From Actinomycetales bacterium (GTDB taxonomy: Bacteria; Actinomycetota; Actinomycetes; Actinomycetales; Microbacteriaceae): a stretch of 64,000 nt of DNA. Position numbers and translations under genes: made by a program. Position 1 is the stretch's first letter; each line of letters starts with the position of its first letter. The DNA lies in assembly GCA_015654475.1 (NCBI GenBank), contig JAATGV010000037.1, positions 48,554 through 112,553 on the forward strand, read 5' to 3'. The notes beneath the pieces were generated by a model. The model was not told the origin of the DNA and ran no database searches. It was given only the letters and a program-made list of their open reading frames with translations. This document shows positions 18,025-26,622 of the stretch, piece by piece.

Positions 18025-18732
18025 CTACGCAACTGGTGCGGAGCCGGCAACCTCTCGGGCGTACTTTGCGCGGGCTGTCGATGCGTAGACATCGGAATAT
18101 TCTTGCTCGCCCAAGTTCTGCAACTCGGCCATGATCTGGTCGGTAATGGAGCGCAACACGAACCGGTCGCCATCCATTCCGGCGAAGCGCGAAAAATCGA
18201 TCGGCTTGCCGATGCGCAGTTCGATAGGAACGCGCTTGGGAATCTTCGCCCCGATCGGCATCATCTCGTGGGAACCGACCATGGCGACAGGGACGACGGG
18301 ACACTGAGACTCGAGGATCATTCGCGCGACCCCCGTTCTGCCCCGGTACAGCAGGCCGTCCGGGCTGCGGGTGCCTTCGGGGTACAAGGCGAGAACATTG
18401 TTGCTGCCGAGCACGGAGAGTCCCGTATTCAGGGATGCCTCAGATGCCTTCCCACCGGATCGGTCAATGGGAATCTGACCCGTGCTCTTCATGAATACAC
18501 GAGTGATCCATCCGGTGAACCCCTTACCGGTGAAATATTCGTTCTTGGCAAGAAAGTTGACGGTGCGACGCACATAGATCGGCAAGAAGAACGAGTCGAC
18601 GACGGACAGGTGATTTCCTACAAGAACGACGGGGCCATGTGTCGGCACGTTATCGCGCCCCGTCACCCGTGGACGGTAGACAAGGCGCAGTATCGGCCCA
18701 AGCAAAACGTTCTTGAGAAGCCAGTACAGCAT
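18025..18732 (-). CDS. plsC: PlsC-type 1-acylglycerol-3-phosphate acyltransferase
   Basis: This membrane-associated acyltransferase makes phosphatidic acid from lysophosphatidic acid. The 235-residue protein shows acyltransferase block I NHLSVVDSFF (HX4D) near residue 41, block III YPEGTRS near residue 118, and block IV VPVAMVG. The N-terminus is hydrophobic. It lies 32 bases upstream of the DAHP synthase gene and 51 downstream of the ROK kinase gene on the same strand, so the three are probably cotranscribed. Exact acyl acceptor is assumed from the family. Confidence 0.88.
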   Translation of the reverse strand: MLYWLLKNVLLGPILRLVYRPRVTGRDNVPTHGPVVLVGNHLSVVDSFFLPIYVRRTVNFLAKNEYFTGKGFTGWITRVFMKSTGQIPIDRSGGKASEASLNTGLSVLGSNNVLALYPEGTRSPDGLLYRGRTGVARMILESQCPVVPVAMVGSHEMMPIGAKIPKRVPIELRIGKPIDFSRFAGMDGDRFVLRSITDQIMAELQNLGEQEYSDVYASTARAKYAREVAGSAPVA

Positions 18733-18783
18733 GGTGTCAACCCCTATCGAGTAAGCGTGCCGAGTAACCGAACCAGCGGCACA

Positions 18784-19734
18784 CTAATCGTCCAGTCTAC
18801 GTCGGATCAGATCCGCGGCGCCGATCCAGCCGGCGGCGTTGCCGAGCTCAGCGAGAGAGATGCTCAGTTCTGGGCGTTTGCCCGCACTCGGCAGATTATT
18901 GCGGTAGCCGTCCACAATCGCTGAATAGAACAACTCGCCGGTTGCCGCTACCCCGCCGCCGATCACGACAACTTCGGGATCGATGATGGAAGCGATGGAG
19001 GCGATCCCCTGACCGACGTAGTCGCCAGTCGTCACGATCACGCTTGCCGCTCCCGGGTCTCCATCGCGAAGCGCCTGGTGGATAAGGCCTCCCGTGAGCT
19101 GACCGTGCTTTGCCTGGATTGCGGCAAGGCCGGCGCCGAGCGGATTGTCCGAGTCGGCGAGTTCGCGCGCAGCGCGGGTGAGGGCGCTTCCCGACGCGTA
19201 CTGCTCCAGGCATCCACGGGCTCCGCAGCCGCACGGCCTGCCACCCGGCACAAGGCGCATGTGTCCCGGTTCGCCGGCAAGCCCGAAGCCTCCGCGGTAC
19301 AGCTCGCCGTTCAGGATGACTGCTCCCCCTACGCCGGTACCGATGGTCAGCATGAGCCCATCGTCGTGGCCCCGACCCGCGCCGAAGCTGAACTCGGCCC
19401 AGCCCGCCGCATTCGCGTCGTTGTCCAGCAGGATGGGCAATCCGAGCCGCTGCTCGAGTCGGTCGACGAGCGGTTCGTCGTTCCAGTTCAGATTCGCGGT
19501 GGTGTAGACGTAGCGTTGCGCTTTGTCGATGAAACTCGGCAGGGCAACTCCAGCACCAGAGATGTCGTATTGCGACTGAAAAGTCTGAATGATGCTGACA
19601 AGCAGTTCGAACATCGCTTCTGAGTCGGTCGGATCACTCGGATACTTGATTTCGTCGACGCGGCGACCACGCTCATCGAGTACTCCAGCTGCCACCTTTG
19701 TACCACCAACGTCAATGCCGATGGAGTAAGCCAT
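18784..19734 (-). CDS. ROK-family sugar kinase, probably glucokinase
   Basis: ROK kinases phosphorylate glucose or related sugars with ATP or polyphosphate. The 316-residue product starts MAYSIGIDVGGTKVAAGV (phosphate-binding loop), has LDNDANAAGWAEF with the catalytic Asp, GTGVGGAVI, and the ROK zinc motif CGCGARGCLEQYASG. No DNA-binding N-terminus is present, so it is a kinase rather than a ROK repressor. An ATG at 19734 with GAAGG six bases upstream is used; a GTG one codon earlier is possible. Confidence 0.9.
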   Translation of the reverse strand: MAYSIGIDVGGTKVAAGVLDERGRRVDEIKYPSDPTDSEAMFELLVSIIQTFQSQYDISGAGVALPSFIDKAQRYVYTTANLNWNDEPLVDRLEQRLGLPILLDNDANAAGWAEFSFGAGRGHDDGLMLTIGTGVGGAVILNGELYRGGFGLAGEPGHMRLVPGGRPCGCGARGCLEQYASGSALTRAARELADSDNPLGAGLAAIQAKHGQLTGGLIHQALRDGDPGAASVIVTTGDYVGQGIASIASIIDPEVVVIGGGVAATGELFYSAIVDGYRNNLPSAGKRPELSISLAELGNAAGWIGAADLIRRRLDD

Positions 19735-19891
19735 CACAGACCTTCCGTAAAACGTGGGAGCGCGCTCAATTCTGCTCGAGCGCGCGATGCATCATTCGCG
19801 TGCACAATTCTAACGGTCAGATCTCTTCCGTGTTGGACACACGTCCCAAAGCACCCACGGGGTACTCATCAGAGCGCACAGAATTGCGGGA

Positions 19892-20389
19892 TCAGCGTCG
19901 AAACCAGGAACTCTCGCGAATTGCGCTCATTGCGGCTTTGCGGTTCTCTCCGGTCAGCCTGCGCACATACACCCATCCATCGAGATGATCGGACTCATGC
20001 TGCAGAGCCTGCGCCATCAGGCCCTCCCCCTCGATCTCGATGGTCTCACCATCGAGATTCATTCCCCGCACCTTCGCATAGCTATACCTCGGCGTTGGGA
20101 AGAACAAGTCAGGGACGGAGAGGCATCCTTCGCTGACCTCGCGCAACTCTCCGCCGAGTTCCACAATCTCGGGGTTGATGACGTAGCTCACGTCGCCGTC
20201 GATATTGAGGCTGAAAGCACGCAGGCCCACGCCGATTTGGCACGCGGCAACGCCCGCGCGACCTGGCTCGCGTGTGGTCTCGCATAAGTCTGCGATCAGC
20301 CCGCGAACCCCGTCGTCAATCTGAGCGATCGGCTCGGAGACAGCAAAAAGTATCGGGTCTCCGTAGAGACGAATAGATCGAACAGCCAT
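19892..20389 (-). CDS. def: Peptide deformylase
   Basis: The enzyme removes the N-formyl group from new proteins and is a metalloenzyme. All three motifs are present in the 165-residue product: GRAGVAACQIG (a variant of GxGLAAxQ, with Arg at the first glycine and Cys where Pro is common), EGCLSVP with the metal-binding Cys, and QHESDHLDG with both metal-binding His and the catalytic Glu. It lies three bases after the MinD-like ATPase gene and is probably cotranscribed with it. Methionyl-tRNA formyltransferase is not in the window. Confidence 0.93.
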   Translation of the reverse strand: MAVRSIRLYGDPILFAVSEPIAQIDDGVRGLIADLCETTREPGRAGVAACQIGVGLRAFSLNIDGDVSYVINPEIVELGGELREVSEGCLSVPDLFFPTPRYSYAKVRGMNLDGETIEIEGEGLMAQALQHESDHLDGWVYVRRLTGENRKAAMSAIRESSWFRR

Positions 20390-20392
20390 GAT

Positions 20393-21703
20393 TTACAGGC
20401 CAGAAAGCCCATCCATGACGAGGGCCGCCAGTTCGCGGGCCGCGTCGCGGGTATTTCGGTGCAAATCAGCGTAGGTGATGACTCCTCCTGCGGCGAGCAA
20501 CTGGTCGTAGGGGATGCGGACCACCGCACGGACGCGCGACTCGAAGTGCGATTCGATTTCATCGATCCTTACCGGATTGGTTCCCTGGGTCGCCGTATTT
20601 ATCGCTACCACGGCGCTTTTGGCGAGCGCTGCGTATCCGTTCGATTCCAACCACGTCAGCGTCTCGCTTGCGAGCCGCGCCTCATCGATACTGCCGCCGG
20701 AGACGATCACTATCGTGTCCGCGTGAGCAAGTGTCGCGGCCATGACCGAATGCACGATTCCCGTGCCACAGTCAGTGAGCACGAGAGAGTAATGACGCTT
20801 GGCAAGACGCGCGACGACCTCATAGTCCGAATCGCTGAAAGCCTCAGATAACAGTGGATCGGTGTCGGAGGCAAGCACGTCGAGACGCGTCGCATCCCGC
20901 GACACGAATGAGGAAAGATCGGTGAAGCCCGTCACCGATCCAGCACGGGTTACCACGTCTCTTACCGTCATACGTGTGCGCTTGGGAACACGCTCGGAAA
21001 GCGTGCCGCGATCGGGGTTCGCATCGATCGCGATGACCCGGTCTTCCCGGGAGTCTGCGAGGGCCATTCCGAGCAGTGTGGTAATGGTGGTCTTACCCAC
21101 ACCGCCCTTGCGGGTGAGCACGGGGATGAACTTGGCTCCGCCTTCAAGAGGCTGATTGATGCGCTGCGCGATCTCCTTCTCGTACCGCACGCGAGGAGAG
21201 TCTCCCAAGTTGACCAATGTCAGGGTTGCCCGGTAGACGAACCTTGGCCAACGCCCCTCCGGAGCTGCCTTACGACGTCCATTTGGCTTGAGCAATCGAT
21301 CTGCTGTAAGCATGGCGGCCGGTTCTGGCTTGCCTGCGTCCGTGCCTTCAATTCTGGTGCGGCGCGAAAAGACGCTGCCAGTATCTGGCAGCGGTACCAC
21401 ATCATTGGGGAGGTTGACGGGGGAAGCCGCCTTGTCGGCATCGAGCGCGATGGTCGACGTCGCCGTCGAGTCGAGCACCGCCCCCGGATCGACGCTTTCA
21501 GTTTCGAGAGCGATGGCGGCTTCAGACGAATCGGCCGCAACGGTATCGGGCACTGCGTCAATCACATCGTCGGGAACGACGGCCACCGTGACGGTCTTAG
21601 GGTCAACTTCGATATCGCGCGTGGATGCCTTAGTCGCCTTCGTATTCGGCACCTTTTTGTTCGGCACATCACCCTCAGGCGACGCCGTGGGGGAATCCGC
21701 CAT
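20393..21703 (-). CDS. MinD/ParA-like ATPase with long disordered N-terminus
   Basis: This 436-residue protein has a ~185-residue acidic, Ser/Thr/Val-rich N-terminal half of low complexity, followed by a P-loop ATPase domain. The deviant Walker A motif TRKGGVGKTTITTLLGMAL lies near residue 196, the ADANPDRGTLS-like segment follows, and TDCGTGI near residue 290 is the Walker B region. Similar ATPases with extended N-termini occur in Actinobacteria and position cellular cargo, but this cargo is unknown. It sits directly upstream of def and is divergent from a second, shorter ParA gene. Confidence 0.82.
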   Translation of the reverse strand: MADSPTASPEGDVPNKKVPNTKATKASTRDIEVDPKTVTVAVVPDDVIDAVPDTVAADSSEAAIALETESVDPGAVLDSTATSTIALDADKAASPVNLPNDVVPLPDTGSVFSRRTRIEGTDAGKPEPAAMLTADRLLKPNGRRKAAPEGRWPRFVYRATLTLVNLGDSPRVRYEKEIAQRINQPLEGGAKFIPVLTRKGGVGKTTITTLLGMALADSREDRVIAIDANPDRGTLSERVPKRTRMTVRDVVTRAGSVTGFTDLSSFVSRDATRLDVLASDTDPLLSEAFSDSDYEVVARLAKRHYSLVLTDCGTGIVHSVMAATLAHADTIVIVSGGSIDEARLASETLTWLESNGYAALAKSAVVAINTATQGTNPVRIDEIESHFESRVRAVVRIPYDQLLAAGGVITYADLHRNTRDAARELAALVMDGLSGL

Positions 21704-22007
21704 GCTTCACTCCTTATAAACATAAACGTTCGTTGTTGAAATGCGTCTTCCTGTGCGCATTCCTGCCTGATCCTAGACGTTTGCCATCAAAAACCTGAAC
21801 CTTGGGACACCGCCCAAGCACATATCGGACGTCAGGAAACTCGTGTCGTGCGCAGCCCACATCGAATACGATGCAGCGCGAGCACAACACTCAATCATCG
21901 CAATCTCACGAGGTAGACGCAACCCGAGCCTTGAATCTGCTAGACCAAACAGTTAACTTGCCTAATCAATTCGTGCTGGTGCGTTGGAGTCGCTAACCTT
22001 GTACGTT
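21704..22007. other. Intergenic region between two divergent ParA/MinD-type genes
   Basis: The region is comparatively AT-rich and holds no plausible gene. It must contain promoters for both flanking genes; one plus-strand candidate is listed separately. Nothing repeated or conserved was recognised in the rest. Confidence 0.5.
21931..21959 (+). promoter_or_regulatory. Putative promoter of the ParA gene
   Basis: TTGAAT, a 17-base spacer and TAACTT form a sigma-70-like promoter about 50 bases ahead of the ParA start. The -35 is good; the -10 is only moderate. Confidence 0.45.
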
Positions 22008-22790
22008 GTGCAGGTAATCAGTATCAGTTCCCTCAAAGGTGGCGTCGGCAAGACGACCATTACTCTTGGGCTTGCTTCGGCGGCATTCGCTCGCCACCTT
22101 CGCACTCTCGTCGTCGACATGGACCCGCAATGCGATGCGACAACCGGGCTTGGAGTCGATTCCAGTGGCGCTGAATCCATTGCCGATGTGCTTCGTGGCC
22201 CGAAGGAATCGGTTGTCTCTCGCGTGATTCGATCCTCGCGATGGGCCCACGGCCGTAAGGACGTTGTCGATGTCATTCCCGGCAGCCCTCACGCCGTGAA
22301 CTTCGATGAACCCCATCCCAAAGCGAAGGACCTCTGGAAACTCGAGGAAGCACTTGCGGCGGTCGAATCGAACTACGACGTTGTGTTCATCGACTGCCCA
22401 CCTTCGCTGAACGCCCTGACTCAGACAGCCTGGACCGCGAGCGATCAGGTCCTTATCGTCAGCGAACCCGGCCTGTTCTCGGTTGCGGCCGCGGCGCGGG
22501 CACTCCGCGCGATCGCCGATGCGAACGACGAGCGCAAAGACGGGAGCCTGCGCCCAGCAGGAATCGTGATCAATCGATTCCGTTCGCAGTCGATCGAACA
22601 CCAGTTTCGGGTGAGCGAGATTCGTGAGATGTTCGGCGATCAGGTGCTCGACATTCAGTTGCCCGAGCGCAGTAGCCTTCAGCAGGCTCAAGGCGCTGCC
22701 AAGCCCGTTCACTCATGGGCCGGCGAAGCCACTCAAGACCTCGCAACATCATTCGACCGATTGCTTGACACAGTTCTCGAGCACAACTAA
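22008..22790 (+). CDS. ParA-family partitioning ATPase
   Basis: This 260-residue ParA-type ATPase has Walker A SSLKGGVGKTTITLGLASA near the N-terminus, DMDPQCDATTGLG, and Walker B YDVVFIDCPPSLNALT. It probably positions chromosome or protein cargo. No ParB gene is adjacent, so it need not be the chromosomal ParA. Start choice: GTG at 22008 gives the usual short family N-terminus, but lacks an obvious ribosome-binding site; TTG codons upstream at 21984 and 21999 are alternatives. It converges on the MerR gene at 22832. Confidence 0.88.
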   Translation: MQVISISSLKGGVGKTTITLGLASAAFARHLRTLVVDMDPQCDATTGLGVDSSGAESIADVLRGPKESVVSRVIRSSRWAHGRKDVVDVIPGSPHAVNFDEPHPKAKDLWKLEEALAAVESNYDVVFIDCPPSLNALTQTAWTASDQVLIVSEPGLFSVAAAARALRAIADANDERKDGSLRPAGIVINRFRSQSIEHQFRVSEIREMFGDQVLDIQLPERSSLQQAQGAAKPVHSWAGEATQDLATSFDRLLDTVLEHN

Positions 22791-22831
22791 CCACTGCGGG
22801 CGCTCGCCAAGCTTGCGCCGCGTCGCTGCGA

Positions 22832-23377
22832 CTAGCTGATCTTGCGCGCCTCACGACGCTGAGCGAGTTCATCCATCTCTGGCCGCTCAAGATCGATCGA
22901 GTAGAGGGTGGCTTCGACTTCGCGAAGCACCTTGCCTACCGCAATGCCGAAAACCCCCTGGCCGCGGTTGACAAGGTCGATAACTTCATCGTTAGAGGTG
23001 CACAAATATACGCTCGCCCCGTCGCTCATCAGCGTGGTCTCTGCGAGATCTCCGATACCGGAACGGCGAAGCTGATCGACCGCAGTGCGGATCTGTTGCA
23101 GAGAGATTCCGGTGTCGAGCAAGCGCTTGACCAGTTTGAGCACGAGGATATCGCGAAAGCCGTAGAGCCGTTGTGACCCCGAGCCTTGAGCGCCCCGAAC
23201 CGTGGGTTGCACCAGTCCAGTGCGTGCCCAATAGTCGAGCTGGCGATAGCTGATGCCCGCCGCATTGGCGGCAACGGCCCCGCGGTAACCGGCCGAGTCA
23301 TCCATTTCCGGGAGTCCATCGGTAAACAGGAGCCCTAACCGATACTGCTCACCGTCTACTGGCGATTTATCACTCAC
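22832..23377 (-). CDS. MerR-family regulator (Rv1830-like)
   Basis: The 181-residue protein contains a MerR-type winged helix (ISYRQLDYWARTGLVQPTVR, about residues 42-61, then RLYGFRDILVLKLVKRLL) and a C-terminal region rich in hydrophobic and acidic residues that may serve as an oligomerisation or effector domain. It resembles mycobacterial Rv1830, which lies in the same garA-Rv1828 cluster. Regulon unknown here. An inverted repeat about 115 bases upstream of its start is a candidate operator. Confidence 0.87.
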   Translation of the reverse strand: MSDKSPVDGEQYRLGLLFTDGLPEMDDSAGYRGAVAANAAGISYRQLDYWARTGLVQPTVRGAQGSGSQRLYGFRDILVLKLVKRLLDTGISLQQIRTAVDQLRRSGIGDLAETTLMSDGASVYLCTSNDEVIDLVNRGQGVFGIAVGKVLREVEATLYSIDLERPEMDELAQRREARKIS

Positions 23378-23491
23378 CGCTCAACCTCCGTATGTGTTCC
23401 CGGAATCCGGGGTGGGTCATCTCGGTTCCCACGGTATCCCGGTGTAGCGACCGGGTCAACGACATTCGCATGACGTCTTCGGCGTGTCGAT

Positions 23492-23518
23492 CTTTCAATC
23501 TCTAGATGAAGTTGAAAG
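23492..23518. promoter_or_regulatory. Inverted repeat, candidate MerR-type operator
   Basis: Arms CTTTCAA (23492-23498) and TTGAAAG (23512-23518) are perfect complements separated by 13 bases. MerR regulators bind dyads with spaced arms near promoters. It lies between two MerR genes, upstream of the Rv1830-like one, so autoregulation is plausible but unproven. Confidence 0.5.
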
Positions 23519-23537
23519 TTTGCCTCTCGATGGTTCG

Positions 23538-24245
23538 TCAACTCATCGGTGTAAGCGTCGAGGCAAGCATTGCACCGTGAAGGGCAGCGAGCGCATCCGT
23601 TACCTCACCTGCCATCTTGGCGGCGCGGGCATGGCTATCCGCACTACCCTTCGATGCCAACGGACCAATCGCTGACTCGACAAGGCCCGCTTCTCGATCC
23701 ACCATTGCACGGTATGCGCGTAGGTGGCGTGGCTCGAAACCGAATCGAGAGAGCTCGACAAGGAGCTCGACAATGCGAACAGCTGCCTCGTCGAAACGCT
23801 TTGTGTTGACGAGGAGTCCGAAGTTTATGGCATCAGCGACAAGCGTCACCGGTGCTCCGGTGCGCTCAATCAGCTCCTCGCGAGAATAGAAGCTCAGCAC
23901 TGAGGGCGACTTCACTGCGTCCGCGGGCACGATGAGACCGGCGAGATTCGGCCTGCGGCCTGCATCAAGCTCATCGATATACGACTTGATGACTTTAAGG
24001 GGAAGATAACGATCGCGTTGAAGCGACAAGATAAACCGAATGCGCTCGACATCCGACGAAGTGAACTTGCGGTAACCCGACTCTGTGCGTTGCGGGCAGA
24101 TCAGCCCCTGCTCTTCGAGAAAGCGAACCTTCGACGGTGTGAGATCTGGAAAAGCAGGCTTAATACGCGTGAGAACCTGACCGATGCTCAAAAGCTTCTC
24201 CTCTGGCCCCGCCGACTCGGAACCGGCGGCCGATGGCACCACCAT
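23538..24245 (-). CDS. ftsR: FtsR/Rv1828-like MerR-family regulator
   Basis: The 235-residue protein has the FtsR-type winged helix: LLSIGQVLTRIKPAFPDLTP, then KVRFLEEQGLICPQRTESGYRKFT and RIRFILSLQRDRYLPLKVIK. The C-terminal region (from ~110) is helical. The Corynebacterium glutamicum homologue FtsR activates ftsZ, and mycobacterial Rv1828 is its relative; the role here is inferred. The ATG follows the GarA-like gene's TAG directly with no gap, showing tight operon organisation. Confidence 0.87.
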   Translation of the reverse strand: MVVPSAAGSESAGPEEKLLSIGQVLTRIKPAFPDLTPSKVRFLEEQGLICPQRTESGYRKFTSSDVERIRFILSLQRDRYLPLKVIKSYIDELDAGRRPNLAGLIVPADAVKSPSVLSFYSREELIERTGAPVTLVADAINFGLLVNTKRFDEAAVRIVELLVELSRFGFEPRHLRAYRAMVDREAGLVESAIGPLASKGSADSHARAAKMAGEVTDALAALHGAMLASTLTPMS

Positions 24246-24728
24246 CTAGTTGGCCGCCTGCGCGAGATCGCGACGCGAAGCGAAGAACGTCAAGATGTAC
24301 TTGCCTATCTGAACTTCAGAACCATCGTGCAGGATCACGCGATCGATGCGCACACCATCAAAATAGGTACCGTTCAACGAGCCAAGGTCTTTAACCTCGA
24401 AGGTGCTGCCTGAGCGAAGAAAAACTGCATGCTTACGCGAGACCGTGACGTCGTCGAGAAAGATGTCGGCGTCGGGATGACGACCTGCAGTCGCCTCATC
24501 GGAATCGAGGAGAAACCTCGCGCCCGCGTTGGGGCCGCGCTGCACGATCAGAAGCGCCGAACCGCTGGGAAGCGCGTTGATAGCTGAGAGCTGCTCCTCG
24601 TTGAGGGATGAGGGCGAAGCGGGAACAAAAGAGGCGGTAGCTCTGCCAAAGTCCGTGCTATACGTCGCAGTCTGATCTTGACGCTCACGTGCATCGGCCC
24701 CTCCAGCCTCGTCATTGCTCATCGCCAT
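24246..24728 (-). CDS. garA: GarA-like FHA-domain regulatory protein
   Basis: GarA binds and inhibits TCA-cycle and glutamate enzymes unless phosphorylated by Ser/Thr kinases. The 160-residue product has an N-terminal tail and a C-terminal FHA domain with AGRHPDADIFLDDVTVSRKH (phosphothreonine-binding Arg, Ser, His) and GSLNGTYFDG. The family tail motif ETTSVF is not seen; QDQTATYSTDFG stands in its place. The ATG at 24728 follows a strong AAAGGAGG; the open frame runs further upstream without similarity. It heads a garA-ftsR-merR cluster. Confidence 0.87.
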   Translation of the reverse strand: MAMSNDEAGGADARERQDQTATYSTDFGRATASFVPASPSSLNEEQLSAINALPSGSALLIVQRGPNAGARFLLDSDEATAGRHPDADIFLDDVTVSRKHAVFLRSGSTFEVKDLGSLNGTYFDGVRIDRVILHDGSEVQIGKYILTFFASRRDLAQAAN

Positions 24729-24836
24729 GCCGCCCCTCCTTTCGAATCTAATAATCCTACCGGATGCTTCACCCGTGCAACTTCCGAAGATTGCTGCATG
24801 ACAGGGAAAAACATCCCTCCGTGCCACAGCCGAGGG

Positions 24837-25205
24837 CTATTGGGCGGACAACCAGGATGACACTCCGAGAACCGTCAAGGCAACTCCCCACACAATCAAC
24901 GTGAACGCGATTGCGGCGAGTTTGTTTTCTGGATAACCGTCGAGAAGACGACCTTCGGCATCGGGAAGGCGGTCTGACAAGAGTTCAACGACATCGATGA
25001 AGGCCCAGAATCCTAGCCCGCCCAATGTGCACAACTTGAGGATCGCCAACTTGCGGTAGCCCAGATAAAACCTATCGGCTCCCACGATGCCAAGACCAAG
25101 CGCGAGCGCCCAGCCCACAACGAAAATTTTGGCGTGAGAACTCTGACTGTCGCCGTCGCCTTCGCCGTCGACAAGGGTGGCTACGTCCTGTGTCACATTG
25201 ACCAC
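24837..25205 (-). CDS. TM2-domain membrane protein
   Basis: The 122-residue protein contains a TM2 domain: GIVGADRFYLGYRKLAILKL, then TLGGLGFWAFIDVVELL, forming two closely spaced helices with the conserved DRFYLG turn. A third hydrophobic helix lies at the C-terminus (AAIAFTLIVWGVALTVLGV). Function of bacterial TM2 proteins is not established. It lies about 110 bases upstream of the GarA-like gene on the same strand and diverges from the secreted lysozyme-like protein gene. Confidence 0.8.
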   Translation of the reverse strand: MVNVTQDVATLVDGEGDGDSQSSHAKIFVVGWALALGLGIVGADRFYLGYRKLAILKLCTLGGLGFWAFIDVVELLSDRLPDAEGRLLDGYPENKLAAIAFTLIVWGVALTVLGVSSWLSAQ

Positions 25206-25253
25206 CTTATCCCCCTCAGCGATATTCGACGCTTGGCATTGTAGCCTTGACGA

Positions 25254-26588
25254 ATGGCAACATCCCCCCGAGACCGCGCCTGCCCGTGCGGCAAACGTCG
25301 GCGAACCGTCCGGTTTGCCGCAGCCTTCGTTGCCACGGTGCTGTGCGGGGCTGCCCTAGTAAGTGGAGCGCAAGCGGACGACGCAGTCGATGACAGCGGT
25401 CCAAGCTGGTCCGAAATCGATGAGGCTAAAAAAGATATTGCTGCGACAGAAGCTCTTGTTTCGCAGATCAATGACGCATTGGCCGCCGATCAGCGGTCCG
25501 CCGACGCCGCGGGCGACGCCGCTGTAGCGGCAGCCGCAGAGGCAAACGCGGCCAAGCAGAAGTCTGATGCCGCATCCATCAAGCTCGGACTGCTCGATAC
25601 TCAGCTAGCGATCGCACAAGCGCAATATTCCGGTGTCGTCAAGGCGGCAGGAGCTGTCATCGTCTCAGAGACCCGCTCGGGAGCAGTCGTGTCGAGCGAC
25701 CTTCAGGTGTTCCTCAGCGCTCACCCCGACGATGCGCTTGCCGCTCTCACCATGAATGAGCGGGTTTCACAGATTGCCGGCGGCCTCGTACAGCGGGCGC
25801 AAGCGGCCAAGGCGAACGTTTCGAGCCTCGCCGAAAACGCCGCAGTGCAAGCGGATGCACTGACCAAGCTGTCGGACGCTGCCACGCGTGCAGCAACCAA
25901 GGCCGAGGCCGAGAACACAACAGCAAATGATGCGGTAAATCGGCAGACCACCACGCAGAAGGTGCTGTATGAGAAGCTCGCAGCCCTCAAAAACACTACG
26001 GCAACTAACATTGCCACGCTGAAAAAGAAGGAGGCCGCCGCCGCCGCATATAAGGAGCAGCAGGAGGCCGCGGCTGCGGCCGCAAGCCACAATTCGCCCA
26101 CGCCTGCGACTCCGGCCGCGCCGACCTCGGCCGCTACACCGTCCTCCACGCCCTCGAAGTCACCGACAAAGCCCACAACGCCGACTGCGTCCGCCTCGGC
26201 ACCGCCAAGCAACCCCGGCAGCGGCTCAGGCGGAGCCACGGGCGGAGGGACAAGCGGGGGCGGCTCAGCCACTGGAAACAACACCGTTGCCGCGGCAAAG
26301 GCCTATGCCAAGTCCAAGGTATCAGCGCGAGGTTGGAAAGCCTCCCAATACACCTGCCTCGTCAGTCTGTGGAATCGCGAATCCGGCTGGCGCTATGACG
26401 CGACCAACCCATCGTCCGGCGCCTACGGCATTCCACAGGCTCTCCCCGGCAGCAAAATGTCGTCTGCAGGATCCGATTGGCGCACAAACGCGCGAACACA
26501 AATCGACTGGGGACTGGGGTATATCGCCGACCGCTACACGAACCCGTGCGGTGCCTGGCAGCATTCCGAGGACACCGGCTGGTACTAA
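25254..26588 (+). CDS. Secreted coiled-coil protein with C-terminal lysozyme-like domain
   Basis: This 444-residue protein has a basic N-terminus and signal peptide ending near the VSGAQA segment (about residue 41), a long Ala/Lys/Glu-rich coiled coil (~50-280), a Pro/Ser/Thr linker then Gly/Ser linker (~280-345), and a C-terminal transglycosylase-like domain with LVSLWNRESGWRYDATNPSS, GAYGIPQALPGSKM and NPCGAWQH. The Glu in NRESGW is the expected catalytic acid. It is probably an exported peptidoglycan hydrolase; cleavage specificity is unknown. Confidence 0.85.
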   Translation: MATSPRDRACPCGKRRRTVRFAAAFVATVLCGAALVSGAQADDAVDDSGPSWSEIDEAKKDIAATEALVSQINDALAADQRSADAAGDAAVAAAAEANAAKQKSDAASIKLGLLDTQLAIAQAQYSGVVKAAGAVIVSETRSGAVVSSDLQVFLSAHPDDALAALTMNERVSQIAGGLVQRAQAAKANVSSLAENAAVQADALTKLSDAATRAATKAEAENTTANDAVNRQTTTQKVLYEKLAALKNTTATNIATLKKKEAAAAAYKEQQEAAAAAASHNSPTPATPAAPTSAATPSSTPSKSPTKPTTPTASASAPPSNPGSGSGGATGGGTSGGGSATGNNTVAAAKAYAKSKVSARGWKASQYTCLVSLWNRESGWRYDATNPSSGAYGIPQALPGSKMSSAGSDWRTNARTQIDWGLGYIADRYTNPCGAWQHSEDTGWY

Positions 26589-26622
26589 GTGCGGCTTCCG
26601 CCGAGGGTGTGACCGCAGGCGC

